In this document: positions 56,131 to 64,000 of the stretch, piece after piece
How the letters are laid out: every line of letters starts with the position of its first letter
Position numbering within the stretch: position 1 is the stretch's first letter
NCBI RefSeq assembly: GCF_029714285.1
Contig: NZ_CP121663.1
Span: 682,001 to 746,000 of the forward strand
Source: Rhizobium sp. CB3090
GTDB lineage: Bacteria; Pseudomonadota; Alphaproteobacteria; Rhizobiales; Rhizobiaceae
Reading direction: 5' to 3'
Length of the DNA: 64,000 bases
Position numbers and translations under genes: made by a program
The notes under the pieces: model-generated
Database searches by the model: none
Seen by the model: only the letters and a program-made list of their open reading frames with translations
What the model was told of the DNA's origin: nothing

Positions 56131-56158
56131 TTTGGTTAACTTATCCGGTACATTGCTG

Positions 56159-57694
<1,536 letters not shown>

Positions 57695-57704
57695 GGAGAG
57701 CCGG

Positions 57705-58709
57705 ATGCTACGTATCCTCAAAAAACGCGAGACACTGCTCTTCGTCATCATCGCCGTGATGATCGCCGGCTTCGCAACACGTGCGGCCGGCTTTGCCGAG
57801 CCCACTAATCTCGCCAATATCTTCAACGACACGTCGATCCTGATCATTCTGGCGCTGGCGCAGATGACCGTGATCCTGACGAAGTCGATCGATCTTTCCG
57901 TCGCCGCCAATCTTGCCTTCACCGGCATGGCTATCGCCATGCTGAATGCCGCCTATCCCGATCTGCCGCTGATCGTGCTCGTGGTTGCGGCAGTGGTCAT
58001 GGGCGCGGTGCTCGGCGCCATCAACGGCTATCTCGTCTGGGCTCTGGAAATCCCGCCGATCGTCGTCACCCTCGGCACGTTGACCATCTATCGCGGCATG
58101 GCCTTCGTTTTGTCCAGCGGCGCCTGGGTGAATGCGCATCAGTTCACGCCGATCTTCCTCAACGTGCCGCGCACGCCGCTCCTCGGCCTGCCGGTCCTCT
58201 CCTGGATTGCCATTGCCATCGTGCTGATGATGTATTTCGTGCTGCGCTACACTCGCTTCGGCCGCTCCACTTATGCCAGCGGCGGTAATCCGGTTGCGGC
58301 GGTTTATGCGGGGATCGATGTCGGCTGGACGCGCTTCCTCGCCTTCGTGTTGTCGGGTGCTCTGGCCGGCCTTAGCAGCTATCTCTGGGTATCGCGCTAT
58401 GCGGTCGCCTATGTCGACATCGCCAATGGTTTTGAGCTCGACAGCGTCGCGGCTTGCGTCATCGGCGGCATCTCGATCGCCGGCGGCGTCGGCTCGGTCG
58501 CCGGCACTGTGCTTGGCGCATTGTTCCTCGGCGTCATCAAGAATGCCCTGCCCGTCATCGGCATTTCGCCGTTCACGCAAATGGCGATCTCCGGCACTGT
58601 CATCATCCTCGCCGTCGTCTTTAACGCCCGGCGCGAGCGCAATCGCGGCCGCATCATTCTTAGGGATCAGGCGGCGAAGGAAACCTCGGGCAAGGAGGTC
58701 ACCGCATGA
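57705..58709 (+). CDS. rhaP: Rhamnose ABC importer permease RhaP
   Basis: A 334-residue permease with about nine to ten helices in the CUT2 (RbsC-like) fold. FGRSTYASGGNPVAAVYAGI and GVGSVAGTVLGALFLGVIKN are conserved in such subunits. AGGGAGAGCC precedes the ATG at 57705. It starts 10 bases after rhaT and its end overlaps rhaQ by four bases (ATGA). Confidence 0.92.
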   Translation: MLRILKKRETLLFVIIAVMIAGFATRAAGFAEPTNLANIFNDTSILIILALAQMTVILTKSIDLSVAANLAFTGMAIAMLNAAYPDLPLIVLVVAAVVMGAVLGAINGYLVWALEIPPIVVTLGTLTIYRGMAFVLSSGAWVNAHQFTPIFLNVPRTPLLGLPVLSWIAIAIVLMMYFVLRYTRFGRSTYASGGNPVAAVYAGIDVGWTRFLAFVLSGALAGLSSYLWVSRYAVAYVDIANGFELDSVAACVIGGISIAGGVGSVAGTVLGALFLGVIKNALPVIGISPFTQMAISGTVIILAVVFNARRERNRGRIILRDQAAKETSGKEVTA

Positions 58710-59719
58710 GCACCGTATCCGAAACCGCACCGGAAAAGCGCAGCATTCCTGACCGTCTAGGCACGCCGTTCAAGCGCGTGATGGCGAGCTGGGAAGTCCT
58801 GTTGCTTGGCGTTGCGATTGGCATTTTCATTTTCAATTCACTGGCTTCGCCCTATTTCCTCGACCCTTATAACCTCTCGGACGCGACCTTCAATTTCACT
58901 GAAAAGGCGATGATCGCCTTCGCGATGGCGCTGCTGGTCATCGCCGGCGAAATCGATCTGTCCGTCGCCGCCATCATCGCGCTTGCCTCGACCGCCATGG
59001 GCGCCGCTGCGCAGGTGGGTGTCGATACGGTTGGGCTGGTGGCGATCGGGCTGGGCGTCGGGCTCGTTTGCGGCCTGTTCAACGGCTTCCTCGTCTCGGT
59101 GCTGAAACTGCCGTCGATCGTCGTGACCATCGGCACGATGAGCCTCTTCCGCGGCATTTCCTATATCGTCCTCGGCGACCAGGCCTATGGCAACTATCCG
59201 GATAGTTTCGCCTACTTCGGCCAGGGCTATGTCTTTTGGGTGTTTTCCTTCGAATTCGTTCTCTTCATCGTGCTGGCGATCGCCTTTGCCGTGCTGCTGC
59301 ATGCGACGAATTTTGGCCGGCAGGTCTATACGATCGGCAATAATGATTTTGCGGCGCGCTTCTCCGGCATTCCGGTCGAACGGGTCAAATTCATCCTGTT
59401 CCTTCTGACAGGCATCATGAGCGGTATCGCCTCCATCTGCCTGACCTCGCGTCTCGGCTCGACGCGTCCATCGATCGCGCTCGGCTGGGAGCTGGAAGTC
59501 GTGACCATGGTGGTGCTCGGCGGCGTGTCGATCCTTGGTGGCTCCGGCACGATCGGCGGTGTCGTCATTGCCGCTTTCGTCATGGGTCTGGTGACCTTCG
59601 GGCTCGGCCTTCTGAACGTGCCGGGCATCGTCATGTCGATCTTCATCGGCCTCCTCCTGATCATCACCATCGCGCTACCGATCGTGGCACGGCGCATCAA
59701 AGCCATGAGCTCGAAATGA
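58706..59719 (+). CDS. rhaQ: Rhamnose ABC importer permease RhaQ
   Basis: A 337-residue CUT2 permease, paralogous to RhaP but only moderately similar. Family sequences include [36 protein letters not shown] and [20 protein letters not shown]. Its start overlaps the rhaP stop and its stop overlaps the rhaU start (ATGA in both cases), so rhaPQU are tightly coupled. Confidence 0.92.
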   Translation: MSTVSETAPEKRSIPDRLGTPFKRVMASWEVLLLGVAIGIFIFNSLASPYFLDPYNLSDATFNFTEKAMIAFAMALLVIAGEIDLSVAAIIALASTAMGAAAQVGVDTVGLVAIGLGVGLVCGLFNGFLVSVLKLPSIVVTIGTMSLFRGISYIVLGDQAYGNYPDSFAYFGQGYVFWVFSFEFVLFIVLAIAFAVLLHATNFGRQVYTIGNNDFAARFSGIPVERVKFILFLLTGIMSGIASICLTSRLGSTRPSIALGWELEVVTMVVLGGVSILGGSGTIGGVVIAAFVMGLVTFGLGLLNVPGIVMSIFIGLLLIITIALPIVARRIKAMSSK

Positions 59720-60042
59720 CCGCTCCTCTCGAACGTCATGCTTTCAAGATGATGCTCAATCCCGGCATGGAGGCGGAATACCGGAAGCGCCATGACGAGA
59801 TATGGCCGGAGCTGGTAGAGCTGCTGCATCAGGCCGGCGTCAGCGACTATTCCATCCATCTCGACCGCGAGACAAATACGCTGTTCGGCGTTCTGACGCG
59901 GCCGAAGGATCACACGATGGAGAGCCTTCCCGAGCATCCCGTCATGAAGAAGTGGTGGGCGCATATGGCGGATATCATGGCCACCAATCCCGACAATTCG
60001 CCGGTTCAAAGCGATCTCGTGACGGTCTTCCATCTGCCATGA
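59716..60042 (+). CDS. rhaU: L-rhamnose mutarotase RhaU
   Basis: A 108-residue dimeric alpha/beta-barrel mutarotase, interconverting the anomers of L-rhamnose before isomerisation. The conserved N-terminal part [20 protein letters not shown] carries the catalytic His26, and [14 protein letters not shown] near the C-terminus lines the pocket. Length matches RhaM/RhaU. It is the coupled gene between rhaQ and rhaK. Confidence 0.94.
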   Translation: MTAPLERHAFKMMLNPGMEAEYRKRHDEIWPELVELLHQAGVSDYSIHLDRETNTLFGVLTRPKDHTMESLPEHPVMKKWWAHMADIMATNPDNSPVQSDLVTVFHLP

Positions 60043-61424
60043 CCACAGAGCCGACCTATCGCCGCATTGCGGTCCTCGATATCGGCAAGACCAATGCCAA
60101 GGTCGTAGTGCTCGACGCGCAGACCGGCGCAGAGATTGCCGCCGTGCGGATGTCGAATGTGACATTGAAGACCGGTCCCTATCCCCATTATGATATCGAC
60201 CGGTTATGGGATTTCGTTATCGGCGCGCTGAAGGGTTTTGCTGCCACGCCCGGCTTCGACGCCATATCGATCACCACCCATGGCGCCTCTGTCGTTCTTC
60301 TTGCCGAAGATGGCAGCCTCGCCCTGCCGGTGCTCGATTACGAGCATCGCTATCCGGAAGCCGTGCAGGAAGCCTATGAACGCCTGCGACCATCGTTCAG
60401 CGAAACCTTTTCGCCGAGGCTTTCCGGCGGTCTGAATGTCGGCGCGCAGATCCACTATCAGAAGAGCGCATTTCCCAAAGAATTCGCGCGCGTCAGAACG
60501 ATCCTGACCTATCCGCAATATTGGGCCCTGCGGCTGACCGGCATCGCTGCCAACGAGGTGACCTCGCTTGGCTGCCACACCGATCTCTGGAACCCGACCA
60601 CCGGCGTCTATTCCTCGCTGGTCGACACGCTGGGCATTCGTTCGCTGATGGCCCCGATCCGGTCCGCCTTCGATGCGCTCGGGCCTTTATTGCCGGTGAT
60701 CGTGAAGGAGATCGGTCTTGACGCTCCGGTCCCGGTCTATTGCGGTATCCATGATTCCAACGCCTCGCTGCTACCGCATCTGGTGGAGAACGAAGCGCCC
60801 TTCTCCGTTGTGTCGACCGGAACCTGGGTGATCAATTTTGCGGTCGGCGGGGATCTCGATCATCTCGATCCAGCGCGTGATGCGCTTGCCAATGTCGATG
60901 CATATGGCCGCGCCGTGCCGTCCTCGCGCTTCATGGGCGGGCGGGAATTCGAGATCCTGGCGGATGAAATCGGACCCATATCGCAGGAAACGACGGAAGA
61001 GATGCTGGCGGCTGTTATTGAAAAGGGCATCATGCTGCTGCCGAATGTGGTCGACGGTTCCGGCCCTTTCCCCGGCAAGGTCAGGCGCTGGATCGGCGAT
61101 GCTTCGGCAAATCCGGCAGAACACCTCGCCGCTGCCAACCTTTATCTGGCACTGATGACGGAGGCATGTCTGGGTTTGATCGGCGCCAAAGGCCCGATTT
61201 TCGTCGAAGGCCCCTTCGCACTCAATCGCGCCTATCTTGCCGGGCTCTCCTCGCTAGCCGGCTCCGATGTCATTGCCCTGCCCGGCTCGACAGGCACCAG
61301 CCAGGGTGCGGCACTGCTGACCGGTATCAGACCGATGGCTGTGGCGGAAAACCGGCCTATCAGGGCGGATCTGCCGGGCCTGCAAAATTACAGGCAAGCC
61401 TGGCGTCAAGCATTGGCAGAATAA
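60039..61424 (+). CDS. rhaK: Rhamnulose/rhamnose kinase RhaK
   Basis: A 461-residue FGGY carbohydrate kinase. The phosphate-1 loop is [16 protein letters not shown], the catalytic Asp is in [14 protein letters not shown], and [11 protein letters not shown] is phosphate-2. The ATG overlaps the rhaU stop. It phosphorylates L-rhamnulose to give the RhaD substrate. In rhizobial work RhaK is also needed for ABC-dependent rhamnose uptake, which the coupling with transporter genes is consistent with. It ends 17 bases from the convergent LysR gene. Confidence 0.92.
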   Translation: MTTEPTYRRIAVLDIGKTNAKVVVLDAQTGAEIAAVRMSNVTLKTGPYPHYDIDRLWDFVIGALKGFAATPGFDAISITTHGASVVLLAEDGSLALPVLDYEHRYPEAVQEAYERLRPSFSETFSPRLSGGLNVGAQIHYQKSAFPKEFARVRTILTYPQYWALRLTGIAANEVTSLGCHTDLWNPTTGVYSSLVDTLGIRSLMAPIRSAFDALGPLLPVIVKEIGLDAPVPVYCGIHDSNASLLPHLVENEAPFSVVSTGTWVINFAVGGDLDHLDPARDALANVDAYGRAVPSSRFMGGREFEILADEIGPISQETTEEMLAAVIEKGIMLLPNVVDGSGPFPGKVRRWIGDASANPAEHLAAANLYLALMTEACLGLIGAKGPIFVEGPFALNRAYLAGLSSLAGSDVIALPGSTGTSQGAALLTGIRPMAVAENRPIRADLPGLQNYRQAWRQALAE

Positions 61425-61441
61425 AAGAAATAATATCCCTG

Positions 61442-62320
61442 CTATGGACCTGAGGAATATCGCTCGGTGCACCAGTTCCAGACCCTCTCCGCTGCCTTTC
61501 CCGGATATGAGACCTTTTTCCGAACCATGTAGTAATTTGCTTCGGACTTCACGTTCGTTTCCATGACCTGCACCAGCCGGCCGGCCTCCAGATCGGAGGC
61601 AACGAAAGCCTTGCAGGTGATTGCGAGCCCCTGGCCGGCCAGAGCGGCGTCGAGAGCGAGAGCCGTTTGATTGTACTTTGAGCCGAAGGGCATGTCGTTG
61701 GCGTGAAAATAGTGCTGCCAATGATCATAGGCGTCGTGAAGGAGCGGAAACTCGCGCAACTGCGAGGGCGAAAGCGGCAGCGGAACGCCGCTGACCAGAT
61801 CGGGGCTGGCGACGACGATCAACTCCTGTCGAAATAGCAGTCGGGCGTCCCATGTTTCCGGAAACGGGGGGCGTGTCACTCGAATGGCTATATCGACGTT
61901 ATCCCGATCGAAATCGGACAAAACCTCTGTTGCAATGGTTCGAAACTGCACACCCGGACACGCCGCCCGGAGCTCAGCGATCCTTGGGATCAACATCTTG
62001 GTCGCGAAAGTCGGAGTGACGCTGATGGTGATCATTTCCGGTTGGACGGAGAACCGTGCGGTCGCGGCATTGAGCGTATCGAAGGCGCGGCTGATGTCCG
62101 AAAGATAGATCGCTCCATGCGCGGTAAGGGAGAGACCACGTGGCAGGCGGTTGAACAGCGGCTGGCCGACATGTTGCTCAAGCGTGCGAACCTGCTGGGC
62201 GACGGCTGCCTGCGTCACTCCCAGCTCGTCGGCGGCCGCGCGGAAGTTGAGCTTTCGCCCCGCAACCTCGAAGGCGCGAAGTGCGTTTAACGGAGGTAGT
62301 TCCCGACGCGAGTATGCCAT
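61442..62320 (-). CDS. LysR-family transcriptional regulator (GcvA-like)
   Basis: A 292-residue regulator. The winged helix at about 8-65 reads LNALRAFEVAGRKLNFRAAA, then GVTQAAVAQQVRTLEQHVGQ, the LysR HTH. The substrate-binding domain follows (ISVTPTFATKMLIPRIAEL, IAIRVTRPPFPETW). It belongs to the GcvA/AmpR branch by pattern. The ATG at 62320 is used; a GTG one codon earlier is possible. It is divergent from the SDR gene, over a 102-base promoter, so that gene is its likely target. Confidence 0.87.
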   Translation of the reverse strand: MAYSRRELPPLNALRAFEVAGRKLNFRAAADELGVTQAAVAQQVRTLEQHVGQPLFNRLPRGLSLTAHGAIYLSDISRAFDTLNAATARFSVQPEMITISVTPTFATKMLIPRIAELRAACPGVQFRTIATEVLSDFDRDNVDIAIRVTRPPFPETWDARLLFRQELIVVASPDLVSGVPLPLSPSQLREFPLLHDAYDHWQHYFHANDMPFGSKYNQTALALDAALAGQGLAITCKAFVASDLEAGRLVQVMETNVKSEANYYMVRKKVSYPGKAAERVWNWCTERYSSGP

Positions 62321-62422
62321 CACGACCCAATAGTTTTTCTTTAGCCTAGCACCAACACTTCTAGCGCGAAAGCCGCCCGGAATTTCGGCATAGTCTCATT
62401 CAAACCTTCTGCGGAGGCTATC

Positions 62423-63127
62423 ATGACACAAGAAAAAGTCGCGTTGATCACCGCTGGCGGCTCTGGACAGGGCGCGGCAGCGGCTCGCAGGCTTGCTCAA
62501 GACGGATATCGTGTTGGTGTACTGTCGTCGTCCGGCAAGGGCGAAGCATTGGCGAAGGAACTTGGTGGCGTCGGCGTCACCGGCTCGAACCAGTCGAACG
62601 ACGATCTGAAGCGTCTCGTCGATCTGGCAATGGAGAAATGGGGGCGCGTCGATGCGCTGGTGAACTCGGCTGGCCACGGGCCGCGTGCGGCGATCGTGGA
62701 GATTACGGACGCCGACTGGCACCAGGGAATGGAGGTCTACTTCCTGAACGCGGTGCGACCGATAAGGCTGGTCACACCGATCATGGAGGCCCAGGGCGGC
62801 GGTGCGATCGTCAATATAACGACGGCATGGACCTTCGAGCCGTCAGCCATGTTTCCTACATCAGCCGTCTTCCGGGCCGGCCTGGCGAGCTTCTCCAAGA
62901 TCTTTGCCGATACCTACGCCCCGAAAAATATCCGCATAAACAACGTCCTGCCCGGATGGATCGACAGCCTTCCCGAGGTGGAGGAGCGTCGCGCGTCGGT
63001 CCCGATGGGACGTTACGGCACGTCCGATGAAATCGCAGCGACCATAGCTTTCCTGTTGTCGGATGGAGCAGCCTACATAACAGGCCAGAATATCCGCGTC
63101 GACGGCGGGCTTATGCGTTCGGTGTAA
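62423..63127 (+). CDS. SDR-family protein with altered catalytic residues
   Basis: A 234-residue classical-SDR-like protein. The NAD loop is ITAGGSGQGAAAARRLA (about 9-25, GxxxGxG), VNSAGHG is the NNAG motif, and VDGGL is at the C-terminus. The active-site YxxxK is replaced: aligned on the R-A-G-L of PTSAVFRAGLASF, Tyr becomes Ser147 and Lys becomes Arg151. The usual Ser is represented by Thr133/Thr134. The protein may bind a nucleotide without dehydrogenase activity, or act by a different mechanism. GCGGAGG precedes the ATG. Divergent from the LysR-type gene. Confidence 0.8.
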   Translation: MTQEKVALITAGGSGQGAAAARRLAQDGYRVGVLSSSGKGEALAKELGGVGVTGSNQSNDDLKRLVDLAMEKWGRVDALVNSAGHGPRAAIVEITDADWHQGMEVYFLNAVRPIRLVTPIMEAQGGGAIVNITTAWTFEPSAMFPTSAVFRAGLASFSKIFADTYAPKNIRINNVLPGWIDSLPEVEERRASVPMGRYGTSDEIAATIAFLLSDGAAYITGQNIRVDGGLMRSV

Positions 63128-63447
63128 GATCGCCGGGGTCCATCTTCAATGCTTTAGGGAGCTAGGCCCATATCCGCCAAATTCCGGCAATAGGCTTGCG
63201 CCCGAAATTTCTGAAAAATCGTCAAAATTGTCCCGGCGACGGTTATTTTCTTGCGGAATCGCATTAGTATTTCTACAGAAACTACCCTTATGAGCGCTTT
63301 TGAGGTCAAAAATGTCCGAAGGCGATCATCAGCCTCGATGTCATTTCCTGTCTCCATTTCAAGGCGCCTTACGGCAGTTCGCGCGTGACGACAGGCCATT
63401 GCGGCGGGTTCAAAGGGCGCTGCCGCGCCCATCCAAGGAGAGAAAAA
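63128..63447. other. Intergenic region upstream of the branched-chain-type binding protein
   Basis: About 320 bases, AT-rich from 63190 to 63320, likely holding the promoter. GGGCGC (63415-63420), TGCC and GCGCCC (63425-63430) form a 6-bp hairpin just before the ribosome-binding site at about 63436. No coding sequence or repeat was identified. Confidence 0.45.
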
Positions 63448-64000
63448 ATGAGTCTGAAGACATTGACGGCTGCGACGTTCGTCGCCTCGCTGGCCTTCGC
63501 GCCGCTGGCGCATGCAGACATCGTGATCGGGCTGATCGCGCCGCTAACCGGTCCCGTGGCCGCTTACGGCGAGCAGGTGAAGAACGGCACCCAGACCGCC
63601 ATCGACGAGATCAACAAGAGCGGCGGCATTCTCGGTCAGAAAGTGGTCCTGAAGCTTGGGGACGATGCCGGTGATCCGAAGCAAGGCGTTTCCGTCGCCA
63701 ACGACTTCGTCGGCCAGAGCATTCGCTTCGTCGTCGGTCCGGTAACTTCGGGCGTTGCCATTCCGGTTTCGGATGCCCTCGCCGAAAACGGCATCCTGAT
63801 GGTGACTCCGACCGCGACTGCGCCGGATCTCACCAAGCGCGGCTTGACCAATGTCCTGCGCACCTGCGGCCGTGATGACCAGCAGGCCGATGTCGCAGCG
63901 AAATATGTGCTGAAGAACTTCAAGGACAAGAAGATCGCCATTCTCAACGACAAGGCGGCCTACGGCAAAGGTCTGGCCGACGCTTTCAAGGCGACGCTCA
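63448..64000 (+). CDS. Branched-chain amino-acid-type ABC binding protein, N-terminal part
   Basis: At least 184 residues before the window edge. The signal peptide is residues 1-23 ([20 protein letters not shown], then AHA-D). The mature part reads [20 protein letters not shown], with [33 protein letters not shown] and [12 protein letters not shown], the LivK/LivJ pattern. It binds branched-chain or related amino acids in the periplasm; the exact ligand is unknown. AAGGAGAG precedes the ATG. Its permease and ATPase genes would lie to the right. Confidence 0.85.
   Translation, partial: MSLKTLTAATFVASLAFAPLAHADIVIGLIAPLTGPVAAYGEQVKNGTQTAIDEINKSGGILGQKVVLKLGDDAGDPKQGVSVANDFVGQSIRFVVGPVTSGVAIPVSDALAENGILMVTPTATAPDLTKRGLTNVLRTCGRDDQQADVAAKYVLKNFKDKKIAILNDKAAYGKGLADAFKATL

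Overview
The window is chromosomal-type DNA of high GC content from an alphaproteobacterium, most probably Rhizobium or a close relative in the Rhizobiaceae. This rests on several traits. There is a complete rhizobial-type L-rhamnose locus with divergent rhaDI and rhaRSTPQUK units, a DeoR-type regulator and a mutarotase/kinase arrangement. There is an Agrobacterium-like uronate dehydrogenase beside a 5-dehydro-4-deoxyglucarate dehydratase. ABC sugar uptake and GntR/FadR, LacI, ROK and DeoR regulators are abundant, and intergenic palindromic repeats of a type common in rhizobial genomes are present. No tRNA, rRNA, CRISPR array, prophage or plasmid replication gene was seen.

Layout. 1-2.0 kb: oxidative uronate/aldarate catabolism (kdgD partial, FadR-type regulator, udh). 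2.0-5.8 kb: sulfate ABC importer (cysA, cysW, cysT, sbp). 6.1-14.4 kb: high-affinity potassium system transcribed as a 27-aa peptide gene, kdpF, kdpA, two overlapping candidate micro-ORFs, kdpB, kdpC, kdpD, kdpE. 14.6-19.4 kb: yigZ, two unknown membrane proteins, an IS30 transposase fossil, an MFS transporter and an ArsB/NhaD-like permease. 19.8-24.5 kb: membrane class III nucleotidyl cyclase, acetamidase/formamidase, and a CPA2 proton antiporter carrying a cyclic-nucleotide-binding domain. 24.6-35.3 kb: xylitol-type dehydrogenase, two multidrug MFS pumps, FadR and ROK regulators, M81/MlrC-type metallopeptidase, thiol glutathione peroxidase, methyltransferase. 35.3-48.6 kb: a large carbohydrate cluster (three-component ABC importer plus binding protein, two Gfo/Idh/MocA oxidoreductases, TIM-barrel isomerase, LacI regulator with paired operators, IlvD/Edd dehydratase, HpcH/HpaI aldolase, decayed aldehyde dehydrogenase, TetR). 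48.7-50.3 kb: gamma-glutamyltransferase. 50.4-61.4 kb: the rhamnose locus. 61.4-64 kb: LysR regulator, an SDR with an altered active site, and the start of a branched-chain amino-acid-type binding protein.

How the parts work together. Most of the window supports scavenging of plant-derived carbon (uronates, rhamnose, polyols, an unidentified sugar or sugar acid) plus sulfate and potassium homeostasis. The rhamnose genes form a complete route: binding protein and ABC importer, mutarotase, isomerase RhaI, kinase RhaK, then the RhaD aldolase/dehydrogenase fusion. The 35-47 kb cluster has the parts of a route running oxidation to a lactone or acid, dehydration to a 2-keto-3-deoxy acid, and retro-aldol cleavage. 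Its former aldehyde dehydrogenase is now a fossil whose stop codon still overlaps the aldolase start. No wholly novel system could be proven from sequence alone. The best leads are the kdp micro-ORFs with an 11-bp-spaced KdpE-like box, the cyclase/CNBD-antiporter pair, the unassigned sugar-acid cluster with its decayed dehydrogenase, the SDR lacking Tyr/Lys, and the perfect 11-bp dyad abutting the methyltransferase ribosome-binding site.
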